From Hordeum vulgare subsp. vulgare (taxonomy: Eukaryota > Streptophyta > Magnoliopsida > Poales > Poaceae): a stretch of DNA of 64,000 nt. The stretch spans positions 546,037,763-546,101,762 of the forward strand of contig NC_058524.1 of NCBI RefSeq assembly GCF_904849725.1, read 5' to 3'. The notes under the pieces are model-generated. The model did no database searches and had not been told where the DNA came from. It saw only the letters and a list, made by a program, of their open reading frames with translations. The position numbers and the translations under genes are program-made. How positions within the stretch are numbered: the stretch's first letter is position 1; each line of letters opens with the position of its first letter. Shown piece after piece: positions 33,701 through 44,904 of this stretch.

Positions 33701-36700
33701 ATGGCCGGCGATTCCTCCTCGAAGAAGTCGTCGGTGCAGAAGGCGTCCTCACAGGGGGCCTGGCTGGGCAGCGACGTTGATGAGGGGCACATCGAAGCGC
33801 TTCGTCACCATCGCCTGCTGCCCCCGGCCTCCCAAGTTTTGGTGCGCCTCCCCAGCTCCGAGACCGCTCCCGCACCCGCCGCGGGAGAGGTCGTGGTCTT
33901 CGTCGAGCACTTCTACCGGGGCTTCGGGCTCCCGGCTAGCTCGTTCTTCGCCGAATGGCTCCAGTTCTTTGGCCTGCAACTGCATCATCTGGCGCCGAAT
34001 GCCATACTGCAGCTGGCCGCCTTCGTGGTCCTGTGCGAGGGCTTCGTGGGGATCGAGCCTCGCGTCGATCTGTGGCGCAACCTCTTCTTCTTCAAGCAGC
34101 AGTCCATCGCCATGGAGAAATTCGAGGTGGAGAAGCTCAGGGGGGCGCGCCCCATGACGCCGTGCGGGGCCGCGTTGGTGCATCATCGCCTGAAGTCCGG
34201 CTTCCCCCAGATGCCTCTGCAAGACTCCATCAAGCATTGGCAGAAGGGGTTCTTCTACGTGAAGACCGCCGACCCGGCCCAGGACGCCCTCAACATGCCC
34301 CCGTGTGCCATCGCTCCCTCGACGCGGCGAAACTGGGATGCGAAGACTCCCAGGCCGCATCCTGAGGTGGCGCTTATCTGTGCCCACCTCGACATCTTGG
34401 AGAAGAGCGGCCTCCTCGGCCGCGACCTTCTCGCCACCATGGTGGTGCGCCGGGTTCTGCCTCTGCAAAGGCGGCCACATCTGGTCTGCCAGATGAGTGG
34501 CCGGCTTGATCCATGCCGGCTGTCCACCAAGAGGTTTACCCCGGGCACTGTAGCGCGAAGGGTGAATCTGATCTCCATCGCCCGCATGGATGAGGGCTGG
34601 GAATGGACATGGGGGATGTCCCTGTTCAACATGTATCACCCGCCTCCGATGGTAGCCTTGCTCCATTCTTCTTGTTGTTTTGTCTTGAAGTCGGTGGTGT
34701 TGCTGAGCCTTTGGGTGAATTCCTTTTTTGTAGCTATTCGAGACTCTGCAGGGGTCCCTCCGTAAGCCTGCTCCGGATGTGGAGGTGTCCGATGCCTCCG
34801 AGATGGAGGACGAGGGCGCGATGGAGCCCCGCTCAGACTCCTCCGCCGGCTCGGAAGATCCCCTGGAGTCGGAAGGGACCGAGCCGTCAGGTGAGTACAC
34901 GCAGCATGCCGTAGCAGACTAGACGGACGACGATGAGGTAGCCTCATTCTGTTCTGATGCAGCCTTCGAGGAAGACTCCGACGAGGTGGAGGAGGTCACG
35001 AGCCCACTGCTGACGCGTGGCCGGCGTCAGGGTGGCGGAGCGACCGCTGCTGACGAGGCAGCCGGGAAGAAGGGCAAGGGTGCCACAGCTTCCCGGCTGG
35101 CCTCCAAGTGGCCGGCGCCAGGTCCCCCAACTGGGCAGCGAGCAGGCGGTGCCAAGAGGCGCCGTGGTGGTGGCCGGAGGCAGGCCCCGGTAGTTGCAGG
35201 GTATGGTTTCCTCCCTTTTTTTCTTTGCCCATCTTGAGATGAGGTTTGTTCCTTAGGAGCTTTGCTTGACACGGAGGCGGAGGATGCGGATGAAGACACT
35301 GCCTTCGCAGTCGAACGGGCCGGCTGGGCAGCAACTGATGCTGCCGAGAGGGAGCTTGAGATAGTGTCCAAGCGCCGGTGGGACATGGCAGCGGGGAAGG
35401 CCGCCGTGGGTCAGCCTCGCCCCAGCCGGGTCAAGAGGCCGACGGAGAAGCATGCGAAGGCTAGAGATGACCCCTCCGCACATGCCCGTGCGGAGGAGCC
35501 AGCTAGCGAGGCCGCCTCCAGGCCGGCCCCAAGGACCGAAGGGGCCCAACCATCTGAACCGGCAACCTTGGAGCAGGTGGACCTGGAGACGATCCCTGTT
35601 TCTCCCAGGGCCGAAACGGCTCCTGACGTGTCGGTGCTGGACCTGACAGCGCCGGACGCGGCCCGTGATGCCCCAGGGAGACCATGGATGCGCCGGACGC
35701 GGCTCATCCGCCTCCTGCGGGGGAGGTAGCGCCGGTCGGGACGGCGCCCGAGCCGGCTGTCGAGCCGGCACCAGGAGCCGGCGCCATCGTCGTTCCCCAG
35801 CACAGCCCTGTTGCGCCAAGGGCCGGGGGCCGGGAGCCGGCCCATGAAGACATGGCGGGCGGCGAACTTGGCCCGCCGACACCGTTCTTTCTGGCGTACG
35901 TGAGCTGGTGACGATGTTTACCAGCAGCCGATCGAAGGTGGAGCAGGCGGCCCGCGTGGTATGCGGCGACATGGAGCGCCTGGAAGCCCGCACCCAGGTA
36001 GGCATTGCCTTCTTTGGTTTTTTCTTTGTACTTTTTTTCTCTTCTCTTGGCGTTAGTGGGGGCGCGACAGCGCACCCACTGGGTGTAGCCCCCGAGAATC
36101 GGGCAAGTTGATGTCCAACCGGTCCAAATCTCTTGGAGGCCTTTTTCCCTGCACAGTTTTCTTCAGTGGGGGCGCGCAAGCGCACCCACTGGGTGTAGCC
36201 CCCGAGAATCGGGCTGGTTAGGCTTTTAACCAGGTCGAATCTTAATCCTGTTCCCTTCCTCTCCCCTTTGGCAGGCGCTTTACGATGCTGAGGTACAGGC
36301 GACAACGAGCTACGGGACCAGCACCTGGGGGCTGATAGCCGGATTGCCGAGCTTGAAGACCGGCTGGGCGAGGTTGCTGCGGCGCGTGATGCCCTGCGCA
36401 ACACCGGCGGCCGGCTCCAAGAGCAGCTGGACCTTCTTCAGGCGGAGAAGAAGGAGCTCGAGGCGGCTGGCCGGGTCGATTTGGAGCGGGTGCGGTCCAC
36501 GCTGCAGGAGAAGGAGGCCTCCTACTCTGCCGACTTCGACCGCCTCGCGTCGCTTCACCTCAAGGAGGTGGACCTCAAGGACGCTGCCTTGAGGGAGAAG
36601 GATGAAGCCCTTGCCCAGAAGCAGACGCAGCTGGCCAAGGCTCTAGAGTGTGCTGCGACCCTCCAGGAGGAAGTCGCCCGCCTTACTCATGCGAGTAAGG

Positions 36701-37627
36701 TGCGGGAGCGTGAGGTCCTCGAGGTCTCTCATGAGACCGACGACGCCTTCCATCGTGGGTCTCTTTTCCTTGTTTTGTGTTTGGTCTTTTTGCCGTCTCC
36801 TCCTCTTGCTGTGTTCTTACGTCCTGGTTGCCGTTACTCCAGATCTCTTCCCCGAGACCCAGATCGCAGCCGACATCGCCGTTGAGGTGTGCCGTGAGGA
36901 GCGTCGCGCGGCCGGGCAGGAGGTAGACACTACCTCCGGCTGGAACGTGGAGGAGATCGGGGTGGGCCTTCGGGCCCGCCTGCACGCCCTGGGCGAGTCT
37001 GTGGCTCAGCTCCAGGTTGCAGGTTCGTCGATGGTGGCGGCCTTGTGGCCGGAGGGCGTGGAGCCGGCGTCCATTAGCTGGCTTGCCCGCTGGCTTGCAG
37101 TGGGTGGAGAGCGCCTGGACGCCTGGCGTGCCTCCGCATCGCGGTCTGGGGCTTATATGGCCCTACGCTTGGCCAAGTCATGGTACCGGAACCTGAACTT
37201 GGGCAAGCTGGCTGCCCAGCGCGACGACTCAGAGGCGGAGCTGCAAGGCATGGAGGAGGAGCTCCGTGTGAGAGCCAGCGCCGTCGCCGAGTACGCAGCC
37301 TGGGATGACTTCATCTTGGAGCGTGGTGAAGATGGCGGTGTGATCGCTGACGATCTGGACGGCCTTCATCCCTATGATGCAGACGGCAGCTCCGATAAAG
37401 TGGTCCGGGCTGCGGAATCTGCTGCCGCCTCCATCGGTGCAGCGTATGCCAACTCCGGGATTGGCGGAGCCGGGGGCCTCAGCGGGGGAGACGGCGCAAC
37501 CACCTCGGGAGGAGCCGGAGGCGGTAATGCCACCACATCAGGAGCAGCGACCGAGACGACCACTGAGGCTGATGTCCCGGAACCGGTGTCCTTCTATGTT
37601 TTTGGTTCTACCCCCGGAGGGATGTAA
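33701..37627 (+). pseudogene. Antisense multi-exon gene of the inner Tat element (PF04195-type domain plus coiled coil)
   Basis: ATG 33701 opens a 317-codon first exon with the 'putative gypsy-type transposon' domain (GEVVVFVEHFYRGFGLPASS, then a WRNLFFF region). Proposed introns are 34652-34733, 34891-34962, about 35201-35256, 35998-36274 and 36755-36842, all GT...AG; the first, second and last keep frame. The middle exons are acidic and serine- or proline/alanine-rich. Exon 36275-36754 is a coiled coil of about 150 residues (RIAELEDRLGEVAAARDALR onward). The last exon encodes a helical C-terminus (ETQIAADIAVEVCREERRAA) and a glycine/alanine/threonine-rich tail, stopping at 37627. Frame slips near 35690 and 36300 break it. 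It is transcribed opposite to gag-pol. Function is unknown; it is not a host gene because it lies between the element's pol and 3' LTR. Confidence 0.72.
36055..36215 (+). repeat. Duplicated twin-hairpin block in an antisense-gene intron
   Basis: Two copies (36055-36105 and 36165-36215, offset 110 bp) of AGTGGGGGCGCG...GCGCACCCACTGGGTGTAGC. Each can form either an AGTGGG-GCGC/GCGC-CCCACT stem or the overlapping CACCCA-C-TGGGTG stem. Both lie in the intron 35998-36274. The reverse complement of the same block occurs at 6911-6955 in the non-autonomous element. Confidence 0.75.
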
Positions 37628-37789
37628 CGAACGTGGGCCGTGGGCTAATGTTTTTTGAATGTATATATTCAGCATTATATTCGTCACCAAGCGTGTTGTC
37701 TTATGATCCCATCTTTTGATTCCTGGTTGACTTCTCTTATCCGAAGCCATCAAGACATAAAGAACAAGACATAAGCCAATCAGAGGCTG

Positions 37790-38500
37790 GCTTGAATGAG
37801 TCAACTTGAGCCGGTCGTCCCAAGTGTAGCCGGACCCTGACCTGGCGTCACCTCGCAAGCTAGGCGACCGGAGCCAGCCCGCAAGCTCGTACAAGGGACC
37901 AGGGATCAGCCGGTACACTATGTGTCCATTTACAAGGGTGGACCGTCCGAGCGGCTAGCGAGCCCCCGAGCTTGTTTAACGCCAGCAAGGGGCCGCGCTG
38001 CGTAGCCTCCGAGCTTGATTTAGCCAGCAAGAGGTGGTACGCGATGTAGCCTGTACACTGAGTGAAAACTCTTAGCAGGAAGAAACATGGAGCATGCTCT
38101 TTTTATCGCATTTGATGTTCCCAGCAATCGGAGGCCATCTTGAGTTTTGAATGAGATCGTATATATGATCGAGCCAGCCTGAGCCGGCGACCCAAGTGTA
38201 GCCGGACTTTGCATGCATTCGACCTGACCTGGCGTCACCTCGCGAACCGAGCGACCGGAGCCAGCCCGCAGGCTCGAGCGAGGGACCAGGGATCAGCCGG
38301 TACACTATGTGTCCATTTACAAGGGTGGGCCATCTAGGCGGCTAGCGAGCCCCCGAGCCTGTTAAAGCCAGCAAGGGGCCGCGCTGCGTAGCCTCCGGCC
38401 TTGATTAAGCCAGCAAGAGGTGGTACGCGATGTAGCCCGTACACTGAGTGAAAACTCTCAATAAAAAGAAACATGGAGCATGCTCTTTTTATTGCCTTCA
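37790..38500. repeat. Tandem duplication with about 385-bp offset
   Basis: Landmarks repeat at a fixed distance: TACACTATGTGTCCATTTAC at about 37915 and 38300, and CATGGAGCATGCTCTTTTTAT at about 38086 and 38471. Similarity is high over about 320 bp. The duplication lies between the 3' ends of pol (minus) and the antisense gene (plus), where the two transcripts converge. Confidence 0.85.
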
Positions 38501-38563
38501 TTGTTCCCTAAAGAGGGAGGAAGATACATGTGCATGCTCTTTCCTTTGCTTGACTTCTGCCTT

Positions 38564-41500
38564 TTAGCAATAGAACGGGCGAAGCAACGCCGCATTCCAT
38601 GGGCGTTCCGTTTCTTGGCCGGAGTCGTCCCTCTTGCGCTTCCTTGGCTTCTGGGCGTCAATCAGGTAGTAAGCGTTGTTGTGCAGTGCCCTACTGATGA
38701 TGAAGGGTCCCTCCCAGGGGGATGAGAGCTTGTGCTGGCCGGCAGTGCGCTGGATTGTTCTCAGGACCAAGTCTCCCTCCCTCAAAGAGAGAGGCCTGAT
38801 CTTTTTGCTGTGGTAGTATCTCAGCTTCTGTTGGTAGATGGCCGTCCGGCTCAAAGCCAAGTCCCTTTCTTCTTCGAGAAGATCCACACCGTCTTCTGTG
38901 GCCTCCTTCGCCTTCGTTTCTGTGTATAGGGTGACCCTAGGCGAGTCGAACTCGACGTCCGTGGGGATAATTGCCTCAGACCCATATACCAGAAAGAATG
39001 GAGTGAAGCCGGTCGACCGGTTGGGCGTGGTGCGGAGGCTCCATAGCACAGCGGGCAGTTCTTTAATCCAGCAGACGACTGACCTAACCAATGGTGCCAC
39101 CAGCCTTGTGGAGTTGCTCGAGGGAGACGCCGGCTGGAATGGCCTGTCTCGTGGAGCCGATTTTCGCCAGTGTATCGGCCGCCTCATTTTCCGCCCTGGG
39201 AACATGGTGGAACTCACAACCCTTGAAGGGGCTGCTGAGTTGCTAGATGAGGAAGCGGTAGCTCGCCATGTTGGCGTCCCTGGCGTCTTATTCGCCAAAG
39301 ACCTGCTGCACCACCAAGTCTGAATCGCCGAAGCATATGAGCTGCCGGATGCCGATCTCCTTGGCAAGCCGGAGGCCATGAGCCAGTGCTTCGTACTCGG
39401 CGACGTTGTTGGAGGCGGCGAAATGGATCTGGAGAGCGTACTTGAGATGGTCCCCTATCGGAGACGTCAAGATGATGCCGGCTCCCAGCCCTATCCGCAT
39501 CTTCGAGCCGTCGAAGTGCATCCGCCAATGCGTGGAGTCTGGAGGCGGTGGCTCGAACTGGGTCTCATCCCAGTCGACTAAGAAGTCGGCCACCACCTGT
39601 GATTTGATGGCAGTGCGAGGCTCGTACCAGATATCATGGTCCGCCATGGCGATGGACCATTTGGCAATTCTGCCCGTGGCATCACGGTTACCCATGATCT
39701 CTGAAAGCGGAGCAGTGCTCACCACAGTGATGGCCTGCTCTTGGAAGTATTGTTTCAATTTCTTTGCGGCAAGGTAAACACCATAACACATTTTCTGATA
39801 ATGAGGGTAGTTCTGCTTAGAGGCGGACAAGACCTCGCTAAGGTAGTAGACAGGGCGCTGCACTGACAGGGCCTTGCCTTCCTCTTTTCGCTGAACTACC
39901 AACACTACGCTGACCACGCGAGTGGTCGCCGCGATGTATATGAGTATGGGTTCCATTTCAGATGGGGCTGCCAAGATTGGCAGGCTCGAGATTACCCGCT
40001 TGAGGTCGCGGAAGGCTTCGTTCGCCTGGTCGTTCCACTCGAACTTTGTCGTCTTCTTCATGAGCTGGTAGAGTGGAAGGGCCTTCTCGCCAAGCCGGCT
40101 GACGAACCGGCTGAGTGATGCCAAGCAGCCGACGAACTTTTGGACGTTGAGGATCCGAGCCGGCCGCACCATTCGCTCGATGGTGCTGATATTCTCGGGG
40201 TTCGCTTTGATGCCGTGGGCGGACACGAAGAACCCCAAGAGTTTGCCACCTGGGACCCCGAAGACGCACTTCTCAGGGTTGAGCCGGATCTTGTATTCGC
40301 GCAGATTGGCGAATGTCTCCCGCAGGTCGTCGAGGAGGCTGAAGTGCTGCTTCGTCTTGGCGACGATGTCATCCACATAGATGTGGATGTTCCTGCCAAT
40401 CTGTGGCAGTAGGCACTGCTGCATGCAGCGTTGGAATGTCGCACCTGCGTTCTTCAAACCGAACGTTATGGTGGTGTAGCAGTAGGCCCCGAAGGGCGTG
40501 ATGAAGGAGGTCTTCAGGCGATCAGCTGGATCCAGCTTGATTTGATGGTAGCCCTAATAAGCATCCAAAAACGACAGCAGTTCGTAGCCTGCAGTGGGGT
40601 CGATCACTTGATCTATCCTAGGCAACGCGAAAGGGTCTTTCGGAGAGGCCTTATTCAGGCTAGGGTAGTCGATACACATTCTCCATGTGTTGTTCTTCTT
40701 CAGCACCAGGACTGGGTTCGCCAGCCAGTCCGGGTGGAAAACCTCCATGATGAAGCCGGCTGCAAGGAGCTGGGTGATCTCTTCTCCGATTGTGCGTCGC
40801 TTCCCCTCGACGAAGCGGCGCAAAGGTTGTTTCACCGACTTCGCATCCGGTCGCACGTGAAGTTTGTGCTCGGCATACTTCCTCGGAACATCCGGCATGT
40901 CCTTGGGGGACCATGCAAAGATGTCCCGATTCTCAAGGAGGAAGTCGACGAGCTCGCCTTCCTATTTGGGGCTGAGGCCAGCCCCGATGGTGACGCACTG
41001 TTTCGGGTTGGCTGGGTCGAGTGGGACTTGCTTGGTCTCTTTAGCCGGCTTGAAAGAGCCCTCACCGGCCGATTGGGACAGAGGAGAAGGAATCGCCGGC
41101 TGCTTGGTAGCCTGGGTCACGAGCCGGTCGATCTGCCGCTTCTCCTCAGCAATCACCAAGGCGTTGGCGAGGCGGCTGCTATCTTGGGCACACTCGAGCG
41201 ACTTTTTGTAGTCGCCAACAACAGTGATGATGACCTTGGGACCCGGCATCTTCATTTTCAGGTAGGCGTAATGCAGAATAGCCATGAACTTGGCCAGAGC
41301 CGGTCTTCCCAGCAGCGCGTGATACGGGCTACTGAGGTCGACTACCTCGAACCATATGGACTCTCGGCGGAAGTGGGCCATGTCGCCGAAGAGGACGTCC
41401 AGCTGGATCTTGCCGATGGGCGAGCATGACTGCCCAGGCACGATGCCATCGAAGATAGTGCTGGTTGGCAGGACGTCCGTCTCCTTGAGCCCGAGCTTGA

Positions 41501-42134
41501 GGAGAGTGTCGAGGTAGAGGATGTTGATGCTGCTGCCGCCATCGACCAGCACCCGGGAGAATCGGCAGGTGAGCCTTTTGGAGGCGAAGGTGGGATCGAG
41601 GACGAGTGCGTATGATCCCGGGTTGGGCATCACCGCAGGATGGTGCACCCGGCTCCATGTGATTGGTTTGTCAGACCAATGCATGTACTGGGGAACCGGG
41701 GGGACAGTGGAATTTACCTCGCGCCGTCTTTGGCGCACGCTGTGTTTGTCGTCGCCTTCGCTGGTGAAAACGACGAATGCTCCATCTTGATGAGGATAGT
41801 CGTCAGGGTGAGGACCGTCGTCGCGAGGCGGTGGCGGCGAAAGCGGAGCATGGTTGGGAGCCGGTGCACGGGGCGCCGCCTGCGCACCCAGAGGAGCCGG
41901 CAGGCCATCCCCTTGCGACAGCCGGCGTGCGACGCTGCACTGTTGAAGGGTATGGGTAGACGGCGTCGCCCCAGAATGTATCTTGCAGGGGGCGTCGAGC
42001 AGTTGCTCGAGGGACTGCCTGGGCAGCCAGTTGGGGTTGCCCCGATTGGGATGCTTTCGTGGAGGGCCGGCTTGAGAAGCCGACGCCTCGCCCTCCACAT
42101 TGGCCACCAGCTTGTTGTTGGAGCGGGGATCCAT
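38564..42134 (-). pseudogene. pol of the inner Tat element, integrase core missing
   Basis: The reading is down the minus strand. A proline-rich N-terminal part is followed by the aspartic protease (RVLVDGGSSINILYLDTLLK, about 41550-41490) and by IGKIQLDVLFGD and YHALLGRPALAKF. RT: RMCIDYPSLNKASPKDPFAL (about 40690-40630), FLDAY, and a stop near 40555. RT resumes at MKNAGATFQRCM; the catalytic YVDD is at 40368-40379. The first RNase H and connection cover 40060-39570. A second, archaeal-type RNase H (MHFDGSKMRIGLGAG, about 39520 to 39290) ends at a stop. The frame continues through HHVPRAENEAADTLAKIGST, then jumps directly to LPAVLWSLRTTPNRSTGFTP, so the integrase zinc finger and DDE core are absent. 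The C-terminal part (KIRPLSLREGDLVLR) ends at 38564. Confidence 0.88.
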
Positions 42135-42229
42135 CTGATTTGCCTTGCGCTTCTAGTTATTCTGGCCGCCTCGGTTGTCCCCAGCCGACTTGGGAGTAGC
42201 CGGCGTAGGCACAACCTTGTCCAAGGCGG

Positions 42230-43958
42230 TCACCTTATGCGCATTGCGGAGTCGGTCGTGGTGTACTTGTCCGCCTTGGCCATGAGCACCGCCAAAGAGG
42301 TGGGCTCAGCACACATGAGCTTATGCTTGAGGAGGGTGCCGTCTCGGCATCCGTCAATGAAGTACTGGATGGCTTGTACCTCATGCACCCCCTCGCAGGA
42401 GTTGCGGAGCTCAGTCCACCGGGTGACGTAGTCGCAAAGGGGTTCGTCGGCCTTCTGGACGCACATGGCCAGCTCGCGGAGCCGGCCAGGACGCTTGTAG
42501 GTGCCAGTGAAGTTGCGGACGAACGCCTCCTCGAAGTCCACCCAGGAGTTGCCACTGCCGGCCGGGAGACTGTTAAGCCAGGTCCGGGCCGAGCCGGCCA
42601 ACATGAGTGGCACGTAGCGAACCACTACGCGCTTGTTGCCCCTGGCGATGCCTACGGTTGTGGTGTAATCGATCAGCCAGTCTTCTGGCTTGGCCGTGCC
42701 GTTGTATTTCGGCGTATCCCGAGGCAGGGTGAAACCTTGGGGGAACGGCTCCCCTCGGATCCGGGGGCCGAAGCATGCCAGACCGACGGGTCCGTCTTCC
42801 TCTAGGAGGGCTGACTGGGCCAGGACGACGATACGCCGACGGGCGTCCCGCTCATCCTGGGTGACGGGGGCGCCAACCCCGGTGGCGAGAGGGGAGGCGC
42901 CTCGGGAGCCGGAGGCGTGAGTTCTTCGCGGGGGAAGATCCCCACACTCCGAATCGCCCTCGTCGCCTCCGCGACGCAAGCCCGAAGTGTGCTCGCTCTG
43001 GCGCTGAGAGCGCCGGTCTTGGCTTCCCTCGCCCCTCCAGCCGGAAGGGCGATGCGAGGAAGATCCTTCTATGTGGTGCTGGCCGCTAGGGTGGTGGCGT
43101 GCCCCCCGAGTTCGGTCCCGGGGACTCCGATTGAGCCTTACCGGGGTCAAACCGAGCGTGTTGCTGGTTACCGGCGTCAAGGAGATCCTTGACACGCTTT
43201 TCCTGGAAGGCGCGCTCCTCGCCTTCCAGGCTTGCCATCTCCTCCATGGCCGCCTGCGCCGCCCGCATGTTGGCCGCAAGAGTCTCGTAGGTGGGCAGGT
43301 CCCCGCCTAGAACCTCGGCGATGAACCGGCCGTGGCTGCTGACCGATCCAAGCCGGCTAGGGGCCTCGGAAATCGGAGTGAGACCGTATGTGGAGTTATA
43401 CTCGCGCTGCGTAGCCTCTAACCGACGTTTCGCCGAGGCCACGGCGATGCCCTCCTCCAAGATACGCTTGCGAGCGTCCTCCAGCGAGGCCCGAGCGTTT
43501 GCAGGGTCAGCGGAAGTGGTGACCGGTGTCTTCACGCCGGCGATGGCGTCCCGAAGAGCATCAGCGGTGGCTGCAGCGGGCTCGTCGGTGCCTGCGGAGG
43601 CCTTGCCGGGAGCCGTGCTGGTGCGAGCGCCGATAACCATCACCTCCACGGTGTTGGAGACGGCAGCAACGTGGTATGGGGTGAAGAACCCCACTAACGG
43701 CGGAGGGCCGTCGAAGATGAGGACGTTACTGGGGTAAACGTCGCGGGCAGGCATCTCAGCGATAGAGAGCTTCCTGAAGCTGGCGCAGAGCGCCTCAATG
43801 TCGAAGTCCTCGTCGAAGTAGCGCGGGCCGTCGTTGAGACGAAGGTCGCTGAAGAGAACGCTGAGGTTCTCCATAGCAGCGACGACGACGCTAGGGAGCA
43901 CCTCGTCATCAGAATCTTCGTCCGAATCCGCATGGCGGACGGGGACGTCGATCATCAT
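42230..43958 (-). pseudogene. gag of the inner Tat element, frameshifted
   Basis: From ATG 43958 on the minus strand, an N-terminal region begins MMIDVPVRHADSDEDSDDEV and includes a helical segment (ADPANARASLEDARKRILEE) and a second one (AANMRAAQAAMEEMASLEGE). A frameshift at about 43090-43110 moves to the frame with the Retrotrans_gag domain (FGPRIRGEPFPQGF, SARTWLNSLPAGSGNSWVDF, FVRNFTGTYKRP, YVTRWTELRNSC; about 42780-42330), ending at 42230. No zinc knuckle is seen before the stop. In the family Gag assembles the virus-like particle. The single frameshift could be the only lesion in this gene. Confidence 0.8.
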
Positions 43959-44077
43959 GGGTGTTGCCTCGTCAGAAGCGGGCTCCACGGGCATGCACAC
44001 TGATCCGGACACGATGCATCTGGTGGTGTAGGTGCGGGGCCCCGCCCAGCGCGTAAAGCCAGCCGATGCCGCGATCG

Positions 44078-44095
44078 GCCCCACGGTGGGCGCCA
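44078..44095 (-). other. Primer binding site, tRNA-Lys type, perfect
   Basis: On the minus strand TGGCGCCCACCGTGGGGC follows the 5' LTR after 2 nt. It matches the complement of the plant tRNA-Lys 3' end over all 18 positions. Confidence 0.88.
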
Positions 44096-44097
44096 AA

Positions 44098-44904
44098 TGT
44101 CGGTGAATACTCACAACATATGCCATAGGTAGGCTAAAGTCGGTGAGAACTGAAGGGACAAAGGTGGGCGCTGGGAACGAGATTGGTACACGCATGGGAC
44201 GCACGATGTACCCTGGTTCAGGGCTCTCCGTAGAGATAATACCCCTAATCTTGCCGGAGTGTTTGATGTATAGGAACGGAGTACAATGTCGCTCCTAGAG
44301 CTGTGTTGGGAGCAGGAAGAGGGGAGCAGCCGGCTCGTCTCTACCTATCTCTATGTGGTTGGTGAATGTGTTGTGTTGAACGAGTGGTGAAGGATCGGCC
44401 CCCTTGCATGGGGGCGACCGGGGAGTTTTATAGACGAACCCGCCGGCCTACAATATGGATAAAGGGTACAAGCGTGGGACCCGGCTGGCTGCTTCGCCGG
44501 CTGGCCAGGGGCCCACAAGGGTCTTGTCTTGTCGATGAGGGGCCCGCCGACTGCATGGTCTCGATTGCGTGTGGGACCCGCCGGCTGGCCAATGAGGCTC
44601 TCGCGTAAGGTTGATGCTGAGCACGCGCTGTACATCAAGCGTCGCCCCACGAGATTCTTCATGGGCAGGTAGTACGACCGCCTCCACTGTTCCCCACGCT
44701 GAGTGCAGTAATGGTGTGGGAGTGTGACGGTCCGACACTATGCTAGGTGATGGATCAGAGCCGGGGTAGGTCAGCGGCGTGGCTGCCGACGCTCGTACCT
44801 GCCGGGCGCCATGATCCTGTACCTTTGCTGACGCGTAGCTACCTTTAATCGTGAGGTCTCTTCCTGACCTACGATCTGATGTGACTTGTGATCCTCGGTC
44901 GGCT
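44098..44904 (-). repeat. 5' LTR of the inner Tat element, truncated in U3
   Basis: Homology to 32064-32871 holds from TGTCGGTGAATACTC at 44098 to about 44904, then stops. The last 271 bp of the other LTR (32872-33142) have no counterpart. The sequence after 44904 is coding-like sequence of the outer element's antisense gene. A TATA box (complement of TTTTATA) is retained at 44426-44432. Confidence 0.85.

Larger units (their letters stand above)
32064..44904 (-). mobile_element. Inner Tat-clade Ty3/Gypsy retrotransposon with antisense gene; integrase core deleted
   Basis: It is oriented on the minus strand: 5' LTR at right (44098-44904, truncated), PBS 44078-44095, gag 43958-42230, pol 42134-38564, a duplicated spacer (37790-38500), a plus-strand antisense gene (33701-37627), a purine tract (complement of GTAGTCCCCGAAGC at 33143) and the 3' LTR (32064-33142). 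Between the second RNase H and the last part of integrase the catalytic core is missing (junction about 39060-39110), so this copy could not integrate by itself. It inserted in the antisense gene of the outer Tat element in the opposite orientation. Confidence 0.9.

Noticed and set aside
33749..34900. Minus-strand frame of 383 codons
   Set aside because: It is antisense to the well-supported first exons of the Tat antisense gene and comes from high GC content with few stops.
35253..36404. Minus-strand frame of 383 codons
   Set aside because: It overlaps the antisense gene's middle exons and intron on the opposite strand, has no domain, and is a GC-driven artefact.
40431..41429. Plus-strand frame of 332 codons
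   Set aside because: It is the complement of the inner Tat protease and RT, whose domains are clear on the minus strand.
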